A program made the translations under genes and the position numbers. The notes beneath the pieces are model-generated. The model did no database searches, was not told the DNA's origin, and was given only the letters and a program-made list of their open reading frames with translations. 58,788 nucleotides of DNA from Pseudomonadota bacterium (lineage in GTDB: Bacteria > Pseudomonadota > Alphaproteobacteria > Rhizobiales > Xanthobacteraceae), in contig JAEWIX010000006.1 in NCBI GenBank assembly GCA_023386885.1, positions 1-58,788 of the forward strand, in the 5' to 3' direction. Below, in pieces: positions 45,225 through 54,304 of this stretch (positions are counted from its first letter, which is position 1; the number at the start of each line of letters is the position of its first letter).

Positions 45225-45340
45225 TTCACCTCTCCCTGAAAGGGAGAGGTCGGCTGACGACGCGCAGCGGCGACAGTCGGGTGAGGGTCTCCTTGCTGCG
45301 GACCCCCACCCCGACCCTCCCCCTTTCAGGGAGAGGGAGA
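45225..45340. repeat. double-hairpin interspersed repeat
   Basis: One perfect 9-base hairpin (45229-45237 with 45241-45249) and a second similar unit near 45313-45338; the two outer segments are near reverse complements of each other. It fills the gap between SDR and enoyl-CoA hydratase genes. Confidence 0.8.
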
Positions 45341-45345
45341 AGCGA

Positions 45346-46107
45346 CTACCGCGGCGCCATGCGGATCGCACCGTCGAGGCGGATGGTTTCGCCGTTGAGC
45401 ATCGCGTTCTCGACGATATGCACCGCCAGCGCGCCGTATTCATTGGCATCGCCGAGCCGCGCCGGATGCGGCACCTGCGCGCCGAGGCTCTTGCGGGCTT
45501 CCTCGTTGAGGCCCATCAGCAGCGGCGTCAGGAACAGACCCGGCGCGATGGTGTTGACGCGGATCTTGTGCTGCGCGAGATCGCGCGCCGCCGGCAGGGT
45601 CAAGCCGACCACGCCGCCCTTCGACGCCGAATAGGCGATCTGGCCGATCTGGCCTTCATAGGCCGCAACCGAAGCGGTGTTGATGATGACGCCGCGCTCC
45701 TCGCTGTCCAGCGGCGTCGGCACCAGCCGGCCGGAGAACAGGCGCAGCACGTTGAAGGTGCCGATCAAGTTGACGTTGATGATGCGCGCGAACTTGTCCA
45801 GCGGATAGATCGAGCCGTCCTTGCTGACGATGCGCATCGAACCACCGATGCCGGCGCAGTTCACCAGCACGCGGGCGACGCCGTGCGCCGCTTCCGCCTT
45901 GGCGATAGCAGCCTGCACCTGCTCCTCGCTGGTGACGTCACCGACCAGCGCAACGCCCTTCACCTCGGCGGCGACCTTCTCGGCGTTGTCCTTGTTCTGG
46001 TCGAGCACCGCGACCTTGGCGCCCTTGGCCGCCATCGCGCGCGCCGTCGCGGCGCCGAGCCCGGAGCCACCGCCGGTGATGAGAACGGCAACGTCTTTCA
46101 ACTGCAT
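45346..46107 (-). CDS. 3-hydroxyacyl-CoA dehydrogenase, SDR type (HSD10-like)
   Basis: 253 residues. NAD-binding TGGGSGLGAATARAM, with Asp in VAVLDQN favouring NAD over NADP, VNCAGIGG, and active-site Ser plus YSASKGG. Type II 3-hydroxyacyl-CoA dehydrogenases of this group oxidise straight or branched 3-hydroxyacyl-CoA. It is the first structural gene after the TetR-type gene. Confidence 0.87.
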   Translation of the reverse strand: MQLKDVAVLITGGGSGLGAATARAMAAKGAKVAVLDQNKDNAEKVAAEVKGVALVGDVTSEEQVQAAIAKAEAAHGVARVLVNCAGIGGSMRIVSKDGSIYPLDKFARIINVNLIGTFNVLRLFSGRLVPTPLDSEERGVIINTASVAAYEGQIGQIAYSASKGGVVGLTLPAARDLAQHKIRVNTIAPGLFLTPLLMGLNEEARKSLGAQVPHPARLGDANEYGALAVHIVENAMLNGETIRLDGAIRMAPR

Positions 46108-46172
46108 CTGAGATCCTCTCTGTTGGGAAACCTAGTCAACGATCGATGGTGTGCGGCACGCGGCGCTGAACC

Positions 46173-46844
46173 TCATGCCCTTAGCGGTGCCTGATCCGGT
46201 GCCGACGCCAGAATGCCGCCGAGCAGCATCATTTCGACGTGGGCGACGTAGTCGCGGCAAACTTCGTCGGTCACCGGCCCGACGCCGACGGCGCGCGAGA
46301 TCGCATGACGACCGAAGAACAGGTGGTCGCAGGCGCCGATCAGGCTGGTGTAGAACAGCACCGGATCGACTTTGCGGAATTCGCCCGCGGCGACGCCTTC
46401 GGCGAGCAGGCGACGATGAAAGTCCAGCAGCGGCGCCACGAAGAACTTCGCGACCTCATCGGCCGCCCCCGCGCTGCTTTCATGCAGCAGCAGATGGATC
46501 AGCCGGTTCATGTACGGAAAACGGTAATATGCCTTCATGATGCCGGCGATGTGCAACTTCAGCTTGGCCGTCGGCGTGATCGGCTGCGCCAGCAGGTACT
46601 CAAGATTGGCCGTTTCGGTGGCGGCATCACGTTCGAGCAGCGCCAGCAGCAGGCCGTCCTTGTTGCCGAAGTGATACTTCACCAGCGCCGCATTGACCCC
46701 CGACTGTTGCGCGATGTCGCTCAGCGACACATCGGTCGCGTTGCGCGCGATCATCAACTCGCTGGCCGCGACCAGCAGCTTCTCGGCGGTCGAGTTCCGG
46801 GCCGTCGCGCGAGGATGAGCGATGGTATTGAGATGCGGCGTCAT
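46173..46844 (-). CDS. TetR-family regulator
   Basis: 223 residues. The HTH occupies about residues 20-65 (SLSDIAQQSGVNAALVKYHF). The C-terminal ligand domain is helical and likely dimerises. The intergenic span to the divergent thiolase is about 116 bases and holds tandem TTGA steps. It probably represses both the leftward operon and the thiolase, with a CoA thioester or free acid as inducer; that part is inference. Confidence 0.88.
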   Translation of the reverse strand: MTPHLNTIAHPRATARNSTAEKLLVAASELMIARNATDVSLSDIAQQSGVNAALVKYHFGNKDGLLLALLERDAATETANLEYLLAQPITPTAKLKLHIAGIMKAYYRFPYMNRLIHLLLHESSAGAADEVAKFFVAPLLDFHRRLLAEGVAAGEFRKVDPVLFYTSLIGACDHLFFGRHAISRAVGVGPVTDEVCRDYVAHVEMMLLGGILASAPDQAPLRA

Positions 46845-46882
46845 TCTTCCAGATAATCCTATGCGACGGCGCGGCTCAAGAG

Positions 46883-46902
46883 TTAATTGATTGATTGACT
46901 AA
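46883..46902. promoter_or_regulatory. candidate TetR operator
   Basis: TTAATTGATTGATTGACTAA has TTA/TAA ends and three TTGA steps, and lies between the TetR gene and the divergent thiolase. The dyad symmetry is imperfect. Confidence 0.35.
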
Positions 46903-46960
46903 ATCCTGCACCGCCCGTTAAATCGTGCCTCATCCTTTAACCGCTCTCCAGGAGATTGCC

Positions 46961-48136
46961 ATGGCCGAAGCCTATATCGTTGCCGCCGCGCGGACCGCCG
47001 GCGGCCGCAAGGGAGGCCGCCTCGCCGGCTGGCATCCCGCCGATCTCGCCGCGCAGGTGCTGAATTCGCTGGTAGACCGCACCGGCGTCGATCCCGCGCA
47101 GATCGAAGACGTCATCATGGGTTGTGTCGGCCAGGCCGGCGAACAGGCCGTCAACATCGCGCGCAACGCTGTGCTGGCCTCGAAGCTGCCGGAAAGCGTG
47201 CCCGCCACCTCGATCGACCGCCAGTGCGGCTCCTCGCAGCAGGCACTGCACTTCGCGGCGCAGGCAGTGATGGCCGGCAGCATGGACATCGTGATCGCCG
47301 CCGGCGTCGAGAGCATGACGCGGGTGCCGATGGGCACGCCGAGCATTCTCGCCGCCAAGGCCGGGCTCGGCACCTACAAGAGCCCGAGCATGGAAACGCG
47401 CTATCCGAACATCCAGTTCAGCCAGTTCACCGGCGCCGAAATGATGGCGCAGAAGTACGGCCTGTCGAAGGACGAACTCGACGCATTCTCCTACAACAGT
47501 CACCAGAAAGCGATCGCGGCAACGCAAGCCGGCAAGTTCAAGGACGAGATCGTTCCGCTGCAGATCACCCGCGCCGACGGCTCGACCGATACGCATCACA
47601 TCGACGAAGGCATCCGCTTCGACGCCACGCTCGACGGCATTAAGGGCGTCAAGCTGATCAACGAGAACGGCGGCCGCCTCACCGCCGCCAGCGCCAGCCA
47701 GATCTGCGACGGCGCCTCCGGCGTCATGATCGTCAACGAGAAGGGCCTGAAGGCGTTGGGTGTGAAGCCGATGGCGCGCGTCCATCACATGACCATGGTC
47801 GGCGGCGATCCGGTGATCATGCTGGAAGCGCCGCTGCCGGCGACCGAACGCGCGCTCAAGAAGGCCGGCATGAAGATCGACGACATCGATCTGTTCGAGG
47901 TCAACGAAGCTTTCGCTTCGGTGCCGGCCGCGTGGCTGAAGACCACCGGCGCCGATCCGGCGCGGCTCAACGTCAACGGCGGCGCCATCGCGCTCGGCCA
48001 TCCGCTCGGCGGCTCCGGCACCAAGCTGATGACCACGCTGCTCTACGCGCTGAAGCAGAACAACAAGCGCTACGGCTTGCAGACCATGTGCGAAGGCGGC
48101 GGCATGGCCAACGTCACGATTGTCGAGCGGCTGTAA
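46961..48136 (+). CDS. acetyl-CoA acyltransferase (thiolase)
   Basis: 391 residues from the ATG at 46961 with GGAG seven bases ahead. It cleaves 3-ketoacyl-CoA. Nucleophilic Cys in DRQCGSSQQALHFAAQ, His in NGGAIALGHPLGGSG and the second Cys in MCEGGGMANVTI. It is followed by an acyl-CoA synthetase, probably in one operon. Confidence 0.93.
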   Translation: MAEAYIVAAARTAGGRKGGRLAGWHPADLAAQVLNSLVDRTGVDPAQIEDVIMGCVGQAGEQAVNIARNAVLASKLPESVPATSIDRQCGSSQQALHFAAQAVMAGSMDIVIAAGVESMTRVPMGTPSILAAKAGLGTYKSPSMETRYPNIQFSQFTGAEMMAQKYGLSKDELDAFSYNSHQKAIAATQAGKFKDEIVPLQITRADGSTDTHHIDEGIRFDATLDGIKGVKLINENGGRLTAASASQICDGASGVMIVNEKGLKALGVKPMARVHHMTMVGGDPVIMLEAPLPATERALKKAGMKIDDIDLFEVNEAFASVPAAWLKTTGADPARLNVNGGAIALGHPLGGSGTKLMTTLLYALKQNNKRYGLQTMCEGGGMANVTIVERL

Positions 48137-48156
48137 GAGCACGGCACGCAATCGCT

Positions 48157-48260
48157 CCCTCCCCCTGCAAAGGGGGAGGGTTGGCGCGGTCTGAATTCAG
48201 CCGGCAGCCTCCCCACCCGGTTCGCTTTACGCGCCGACTTCCTCTTCCAGGGGAGGTGAA
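48157..48260. repeat. CTCCCC/GGGGAG interspersed repeat pair
   Basis: A perfect 10-base hairpin (48157-48166 with 48171-48180), then a second unit ending in AGGGGAGGTGAA. It lies between the thiolase and acyl-CoA synthetase genes and may shape the transcript. Confidence 0.75.
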
Positions 48261-48320
48261 AATATCGAGCGGATAAATCCCCGCCGACCCCACGATCAGG
48301 AAACGCCCAAGGACCTCTCC

Positions 48321-49859
48321 GTGACCCACCCGTCGCATTACGCAAAAACCCAGCCCGACAAGATCGCCTATCAGATGGCCGGCACCGGCAAGGCCATCAC
48401 CTATCGCGAACTCGACGAACTCTCCAACCAGGGCGCGCACCTGTTCCGTTCGCTCGGCCTCAAGGCCGGCGATCACATCGCTTTCCTGCTGGAAAACCGG
48501 CTGGCGTTCATGGAGATTTGCTGGGCGGCGCAGCGCGCCGGGCTCTATTACACCGCGATCAGCCGCTACCTGAAGCAGGACGAGATCGACTACATCGTCA
48601 AGGACTGCGGCGCGAAAGTCGTGATCACCTCGCCGCAATGCGCCGATCAGATCAAGGGGCTGCTCAGCGACGCGCCCGGCGCGCCGCTGTTCTTCATGCT
48701 TGACGAGCCGTTGCCGGGCTTCCGCTCCTGGGTCAAGGAATCCGAAGAAACGCAGCCGAAAACGCCGATCGCCGACGAGGTCGCGGGCTACGACATGCTC
48801 TATTCGTCCGGCACCACCGGACGGCCGAAAGGCATCAAGCGGGCCCACGAAAACAATCCGATCGACGTGCCGAACCCGTTTCTGAAACTGCTGTGCGCCA
48901 ACATGTGCGGCATGGGACAGGACAGCGTCTATCTGTCGCCGGCGCCGCTCTATCACGCAGCACCGCTGCGCTTCAACATGATGGCGATCACGCTCGGCGG
49001 AACCTCCATCATCATGGAGCATTTCGACGCCGAGGAATTCCTCAAGCTGGTCGAGACGCACAAGGTCACGCAATCGCAACTGGTGCCGACCATGTTCGTG
49101 CGGATGTTGAAGCTGCCCGACGAAATACGCACCAGATACGACGTCTCGACGCTGAAGGGCGCGATCCACGCCGCGGCCCCCTGCCCGGTCGAGGTCAAGG
49201 CCAGGATGATCGAGTGGTGGGGCCCGATCCTGATCGAGTATTACGCCGGTTCTGAGGGCAACGGCGTCACCGTGTCGGATTCCAAACAGTGGCTGAGCCA
49301 TCGCGGCACCGTCGGCAAGGCGGTGGTCGGCGTGCTGAAGATCCTCGACGAAGACGGCGTTGAGGTGCCGACGGGGCAGATCGGCACGGTCTATTTCGCC
49401 GACGCGCCGCAGTTCACCTATCACAACGATCCGGAGAAGACGCAGCGCGCCTTCAACGAGCGGGGCTGGTCGACGCTCGGCGACGTCGGTTACGTCGATG
49501 ACGAAGGCTATCTCTATCTCACCGACCGCAAGTCCTACATGATCATTTCCGGCGGCGTGAACATCTACCCGCAGGAAACCGAGGACGTGCTCATCACTCA
49601 CCCCGCCGTGGCGGACGTCGCGGTGTTCGGCGTGCCGAACGAGGAAATGGGCGAGGAAGTGAAAGCCGTGGTGCAGCCGCACGACATGGCACAAGCCGGA
49701 AAGGCGCTCGAAGGCGAGTTGATCACCTACTGCCGCGAACGGCTGTCGGCGATCAAGTGCCCGAAGAGCATCGACTTCGCCGCGGAGTTGCCGCGCACGC
49801 CCACCGGCAAACTGGTGAAGCGTCACTTGCGCGAGAAGTATTGGCCGAAGAAGGGGTGA
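48321..49859 (+). CDS. acyl-CoA synthetase (AMP-binding)
   Basis: 512 residues from a GTG preceded by AAGGA. A3 motif YSSGTTGRPKG, A5 YAGSEGNG, the hinge GDVGYVDDEGYLYLTDRKS and the catalytic Lys in PRTPTGKLVKR. It activates a carboxylic acid to acyl-CoA; the fatty-acid or aromatic substrate is not visible. It is co-directional with the thiolase. Confidence 0.9.
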   Translation: MTHPSHYAKTQPDKIAYQMAGTGKAITYRELDELSNQGAHLFRSLGLKAGDHIAFLLENRLAFMEICWAAQRAGLYYTAISRYLKQDEIDYIVKDCGAKVVITSPQCADQIKGLLSDAPGAPLFFMLDEPLPGFRSWVKESEETQPKTPIADEVAGYDMLYSSGTTGRPKGIKRAHENNPIDVPNPFLKLLCANMCGMGQDSVYLSPAPLYHAAPLRFNMMAITLGGTSIIMEHFDAEEFLKLVETHKVTQSQLVPTMFVRMLKLPDEIRTRYDVSTLKGAIHAAAPCPVEVKARMIEWWGPILIEYYAGSEGNGVTVSDSKQWLSHRGTVGKAVVGVLKILDEDGVEVPTGQIGTVYFADAPQFTYHNDPEKTQRAFNERGWSTLGDVGYVDDEGYLYLTDRKSYMIISGGVNIYPQETEDVLITHPAVADVAVFGVPNEEMGEEVKAVVQPHDMAQAGKALEGELITYCRERLSAIKCPKSIDFAAELPRTPTGKLVKRHLREKYWPKKG

Positions 49860-49893
49860 GCTTCTCCGTTACTGCGAGCACAGCTCAAATGAA

Positions 49894-49981
49894 GCGTCAT
49901 GGCCGGACTTGTTCCGGCCATCCATGTCTTGGCTGCAGGAAAGAAAGACGTGGATACCCGCGACAAGCGCGGGCATGACGC
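49894..49981. repeat. interspersed palindrome (GTCATGGCCGG type)
   Basis: GCGTCATGGCCGG and CCCGCGAC..GCATGACGC ends flank a spacer with TCCATGTCTT. Related to the repeat at 54683. It lies downstream of the synthetase. Confidence 0.65.
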
Positions 49982-50010
49982 CGCGTTTTCATCTGAACTC
50001 ATCACGACAA

Positions 50011-50035
50011 AAAGCCCGCCTCCACGGCGGGCTTT
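50011..50035. terminator. bidirectional rho-independent terminator
   Basis: A perfect 10-base stem (50011-50020 with 50026-50035) and 5-base loop, with A-run before and CCTTTTT after. It serves the synthetase and the convergent PRC-barrel gene. Confidence 0.85.
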
Positions 50036-50069
50036 CCTTTTTACGCAACGCCACTCAACGCAACACGTC

Positions 50070-50432
50070 TCACGCCAGCGGCACGCCGTAATAATCGTTC
50101 ACCGCGCGCGTCCGTCCCGGATCGCCCCAGTTCCAGTCCTTATCGCTGGCATATTTCGGCGCGCCCTGAATCTGATCCTCCGTGATCATGGTCTGGTAGC
50201 CGCCGAGTTCCGTGTTGTACTTGAGCGATTGCCACGGCAACGGATAGTGATCGTTGCCCAGTCCCATGAAACCGCCGAACCCCAACACGGCGTAAGACAC
50301 CTTGCCGCTGGGCTTGTCGATCATCACGCGTTCGATCAAGCCGATCTTCTCGCCGTCAGCGCCATAGACGGTGGTTCCCTCGACCTTGTCGCTACCGATC
50401 AGATTGCCTTGTTCCTTCGCTTCGATTCCCAT
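50070..50432 (-). CDS. PRC-barrel domain protein
   Basis: 120 residues. GTTVYGADGEKIGLIERVMIDK and VSYAVLGFGGFMGLGNDHYP are the PRC beta-barrel; YPLPWQSLKYN follows. Homologous domains occur in RimM and photosynthetic H subunits, but small soil-type members have unknown roles, often in stress. GGAGGAG before the ATG is a strong ribosome site. Confidence 0.88.
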   Translation of the reverse strand: MGIEAKEQGNLIGSDKVEGTTVYGADGEKIGLIERVMIDKPSGKVSYAVLGFGGFMGLGNDHYPLPWQSLKYNTELGGYQTMITEDQIQGAPKYASDKDWNWGDPGRTRAVNDYYGVPLA

Positions 50433-50535
50433 TTGACTCCTCCGTGCTTGTGCTGGATCAACAGACGGACGTCAGGTTCGTTCCTGCCGTGAGATGCGAA
50501 CAAACAACGCATGCGCTTCGAACCGGATGTAAGCG

Positions 50536-51696
50536 ATGTCCTTGAACCAGCCGTTACCCGATCTTCCGCTGCCGCCCGGCATTCGCTCGCACTTCGTCGA
50601 GGCTATCAACGGCCTCACCATGCATGTGCTGGAAGCCGGATATGAAACCGGCGGCCGGCCCTGCGTGCTGCTGCTGCACGGCTTTCCGGAACTGGCCTAT
50701 AGCTGGCGCAAGGTGATGCCGGCGCTGGCGGCCGCCGGCTATCATGTTATCGCGCCGGATCAGCGCGGCTACGGCCGCACCACCGGCTGGAGCGCCGATT
50801 ACGACGGAGCCTTGCATCCGTTTCGGCTGATGAACCTGGTGCGCGACGCGCTCGGCGTGGTGTTCGCCTTCGGCCATCGCAGCGTCGAAGCCGTAGTCGG
50901 CCACGACTTCGGCGCCATCGTCGCGCCGTGGTGCGCCTTGTCGCGACCCGACGTGTTCCGCTCCGTCGTGATCATGAGCGCGCCGTTCGCCGGTCCGCCT
51001 GCGATTCCGTTCGATACGGTGAACCATCCCGCGCATGTAACAGAAGACCCGGTGCATCGCGATCTCGCCGCGCTGCCGCGTCCGCGCAAGCACTATCAAT
51101 GGTACTACGCGACACGCGAGGCGAACGTCGATATGCACGGCGCGCCGCAAGGGCTGCACGATTTCCTGCGCGCCTACTATCATCACAAGAGCGCTGACTG
51201 GACAGCCAACGCGCCGCATTCGCTGCAAGGCTGGACCGCAGCCGAACTGGCGAAGCTGCCGACCTACTACGTGATGGACCGCGACAGAACCATGGCGCAA
51301 ACGGTCGCCGAGGAAATGCCGTCGCGCGACGCCATCGCCGCCAACCTCTGGCTGTCGGACGACGAACTCCGCGTCTACAGCAACGAATATGCCCGCACCG
51401 GATTCCAGGGCGGCCTGCAATGGTACCGTTGCGGCACCGAAGGCGTAAACACGCCGGATCTCGAAGTGTTCTCCGGCCGACGCATCGAGGTGCCGTCGTG
51501 CTTCATCGCCGGCAAACAGGACTGGGGCATCTATCAGCGCCCCGGCGCCATCGAGGCGATGCAGACCACTGCCTGCGCCGACATGCGCGGCTGCCATCTG
51601 ATCGATGGCGCCGGCCATTGGGTGCAGCAGGAGCGGCCCGACGAGGTCAATCGCCTGTTGCTGCAGTTTCTGCAAACCGCACGAGCGCCGCGTTGA
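50536..51696 (+). CDS. alpha/beta hydrolase, epoxide hydrolase-like
   Basis: 386 residues. HGFPELAYSWR is the oxyanion loop, GHDFGA carries the Asp nucleophile (an epoxide hydrolase/dehalogenase feature rather than Ser), a cap domain follows, and GHWVQQERPDEV holds the catalytic His. It may open epoxides or cleave related bonds. It is divergent from the PRC-barrel gene. Confidence 0.88.
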   Translation: MSLNQPLPDLPLPPGIRSHFVEAINGLTMHVLEAGYETGGRPCVLLLHGFPELAYSWRKVMPALAAAGYHVIAPDQRGYGRTTGWSADYDGALHPFRLMNLVRDALGVVFAFGHRSVEAVVGHDFGAIVAPWCALSRPDVFRSVVIMSAPFAGPPAIPFDTVNHPAHVTEDPVHRDLAALPRPRKHYQWYYATREANVDMHGAPQGLHDFLRAYYHHKSADWTANAPHSLQGWTAAELAKLPTYYVMDRDRTMAQTVAEEMPSRDAIAANLWLSDDELRVYSNEYARTGFQGGLQWYRCGTEGVNTPDLEVFSGRRIEVPSCFIAGKQDWGIYQRPGAIEAMQTTACADMRGCHLIDGAGHWVQQERPDEVNRLLLQFLQTARAPR

Positions 51697-51831
51697 GCCC
51701 CGCGAACCGCGACGTCATGGCATCGTGATCGCGATGCCGCGCCCTGCGCTTGACGCGGGCGCGCCGCGCGCCTCATGCTCCGCGCAGCTTTCGCCATCAG
51801 TCGGACAACCCGCGCAGCCTTGTTGATCGTC

Positions 51832-52626
51832 ATGTCTGAATCCGGGCTGCTTTCGAGATTAGGTGCCGCCGCATCGGTGGTCGGCCATCTCGCCTTGCTG
51901 GTTGCGATCCTGCTGTATGCCGGCGTGCGTCCGTTCGAAACCGAAAGCGCAAGGGCGATCACCGTCGATCTGGTCACCCCGGACGAGATCAAGCCACCGG
52001 AGCAGCCGCCCACGCCACCGGAGCCGGACGTGAAACCGCCCGATCTGAAACCGTCGGTGGAAACGCCACAGCAGCCCGAACCGCAAGCCGCGCCGCTGTC
52101 GCCGCAACACGCCGCGCGGCCGCAGCCCGAACCGGAACAACACGCCGACGCACCTCAAGCCGCGCAGCAGCAACAGTCGCAACCGCAACAGCAGCCGCCT
52201 CCAGCGCCCGCGTTCAAACCACCTGAGCCCGACCTCACTGTGAAATACGGCGTCACGCTCGGCTTGCCCGACGCCGCCGGCAAGAGCGACTTCGACGCCA
52301 TCGCCGCCGATGGCGCCAAGCTGACCCCGGACGACATCGCCGCATTTCGCCGCCACCTGAAAACCTGTTCGACGATGCCGGACACCGTCGCCGCATCGGA
52401 CGACGTCTGGATCAAGCTGCGAACCGTGTTCTCGCCGGATGGTCATCTGGTCGTGCAGCCCGCCCTGATTGAAGGCAAGGCTTCGCCGAAGGCGATCGCG
52501 CTGGCGCACGGTGCCATCGCTGCACTACAAGCGTGCCAACCGTACACCATGCTGCCCGCCGACAAATACAGCGAGTGGAAGGTGCTCGACCTCGAATTTT
52601 CTCCGAAGGATTTTACGAAAGGTTAG
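51832..52626 (+). CDS. TolA/TonB-like envelope protein
   Basis: 264 residues from the ATG at 51832. An N-terminal membrane anchor (about 9-29), a Pro/Gln/Glu-rich linker spanning the periplasm (about 50-140) and a C-terminal globular domain (about 190-262) with a cysteine pair (KTCSTMP, LQACQPY) that fits the TolA C-terminal type. No tol/pal or exbBD genes are adjacent, so it is an orphan copy. Confidence 0.75.
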   Translation: MSESGLLSRLGAAASVVGHLALLVAILLYAGVRPFETESARAITVDLVTPDEIKPPEQPPTPPEPDVKPPDLKPSVETPQQPEPQAAPLSPQHAARPQPEPEQHADAPQAAQQQQSQPQQQPPPAPAFKPPEPDLTVKYGVTLGLPDAAGKSDFDAIAADGAKLTPDDIAAFRRHLKTCSTMPDTVAASDDVWIKLRTVFSPDGHLVVQPALIEGKASPKAIALAHGAIAALQACQPYTMLPADKYSEWKVLDLEFSPKDFTKG

Positions 52627-52723
52627 CGCGGCCGCGGCGCAACCGCGACCTGCCACCGCGTTCTTGCATGTCGCGCGGGAACTGGCATCATCACACCGCA
52701 ATCATAAAGCAGGAGAGAAAATC

Positions 52724-54196
52724 TTGGCCGCATCGCAATGGAGTTTCACGTCCGCCGCCGACATGTCCGCCGCCCTCGCCGCGAAGAAGGTCTCCGCCGT
52801 CGAATTGGCGCAAGCCGCCATTGCGCGCATCGAGAAGCACGACGCCAAGATCAATGCGGTCTGCGTGCGCGATTTCGAGCGCGGGCTTGAAGCCGCCCGG
52901 GCCGCCGACGCGGCGTTGGGACGCGGCGAGAAGAAGCCGCTGCTCGGCATTCCGATGACGGTGAAGGAATCCTTCAACGTCGCCGGGCTGCCGACGACAT
53001 GGGGCTACGTGCCACACAAGAACTTCAAGGCGACCGAGGACGCGCTGCCGATCACGCGCGTGAAGAACGCCGGCGGCGTCATCCTCGCCAAGACCAACGT
53101 GCCGATCTCGCTCGCCGACTGGCAGAGCTACAACGAGGTCTATGGCGTCACCAACAATCCTTACGATCTTGGCCGCACGCCGGGCGGCTCGTCGGGCGGC
53201 TCGTCGGCGGCGCTGGCTGCCGGCTACGGCGCGTTGTCGCTTGGCTCCGATATCGGCGGCTCGCTGCGCGTGCCGGCGTTTCATTGCGGCGTCTATGCGC
53301 ACAAGCCGACCTACGATCTGTGCGCACTGCGCGGCCATGTCGCGCCGCCCAATCCGCCGCTGCCGTTCACGCGCGATCTTTCGGTGATCGGGCCGATGGC
53401 GCGCAGCGCCGCCGATCTCGCTACCCTGCTCGACGTGATGGCCGGGCCCGATCCGATCGATGCCGGCGTTGCCTATCGGTTGTCGCTGCCGGCGCCGCGC
53501 CATCCCGACTTCAAGGGCTTCCGCGTGCTGGTGCTGGACACTCATCCGCTGCTGCCGACCAGCGCCTCGATCAAGGACGCCATCGACAAGCTCGCGGACA
53601 ATCTTGAAAAGCTTGGCGTTCATATCACGCGCGAGACGCCGCTGCTGCCGGACCTCGCCGCCTCGTCGCGGCTTTACATGCGGATGCTGATGTCGTTCCT
53701 CGCAGGCAGCCTCCCGCCGGAAACCTACGCCGCGGCGCAGGTCGCGGCCGCGAAACTCGCACCGAGCGACACCAGCCTCGCCGCCGAGCGACTGCGCGGC
53801 ATCACGCTCAGCCATCGCGACTGGGTGATGGCCGACGGCGGCCGCACCCGGCTGCGCGCGCAGTGGCGCGACCTGTTCAAGAAGTTCGACGCGGTGATCT
53901 GCCCGATCATGCCGATCCCGGCCTATCCGCACGATCATCTGCCGGATCAGGAGCAGCGCCGCATCACGATCGACGGCAAGACCTATCCCTACACCGATCA
54001 ACTGGTGTGGCCGGGCATCGCCACGCTGCCGGGCCTGCCGGCGACGGCGTTGCCGCTCGGCCTCGACAAGGACGGCCTGCCGCTCGGCGCGCAAATCGTC
54101 GGGCCGTGGCTCGAGGATCACACGCCGATCCGCCTCGCCTCATTGATCGAGCGCGAGTTCGGCGGCTTCACGCCACCACCGATGTTCAAGGATTGA
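52724..54196 (+). CDS. amidase (amidase-signature family)
   Basis: 490 residues from a TTG at 52724, supported by AGGAGAG upstream; no in-frame ATG is near the natural start. The Ser-cisSer-Lys triad is visible: Lys in MTVKESF, cis-Ser in GGSSGGSSAAL and the nucleophile Ser in GSDIGGSLRVPA. It hydrolyses an amide, and gatA-like roles are less likely because no gatB/C is present. Confidence 0.88.
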   Translation: MAASQWSFTSAADMSAALAAKKVSAVELAQAAIARIEKHDAKINAVCVRDFERGLEAARAADAALGRGEKKPLLGIPMTVKESFNVAGLPTTWGYVPHKNFKATEDALPITRVKNAGGVILAKTNVPISLADWQSYNEVYGVTNNPYDLGRTPGGSSGGSSAALAAGYGALSLGSDIGGSLRVPAFHCGVYAHKPTYDLCALRGHVAPPNPPLPFTRDLSVIGPMARSAADLATLLDVMAGPDPIDAGVAYRLSLPAPRHPDFKGFRVLVLDTHPLLPTSASIKDAIDKLADNLEKLGVHITRETPLLPDLAASSRLYMRMLMSFLAGSLPPETYAAAQVAAAKLAPSDTSLAAERLRGITLSHRDWVMADGGRTRLRAQWRDLFKKFDAVICPIMPIPAYPHDHLPDQEQRRITIDGKTYPYTDQLVWPGIATLPGLPATALPLGLDKDGLPLGAQIVGPWLEDHTPIRLASLIEREFGGFTPPPMFKD

Positions 54197-54304
54197 GGCG
54201 ACGACAGGCATGCTTCGGCCGCTGCCGAATCATGCCTGTGCCTTGTGCGGCTATTGTCATCGCCTCAGGACATTTCACGCATTACATATCCGGGAGCAGC
54301 CGAC

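Noticed and set aside
44323..46194. 623-residue open frame opposite the hydratase and SDR genes
   Set aside because: It is antisense to well-supported genes, Arg/Ala-rich with no domains, and typical of shadow frames in G+C-rich DNA.
48114..49826. 570-residue frame opposite the acyl-CoA synthetase
   Set aside because: Antisense shadow of a gene with full AMP-binding motifs.
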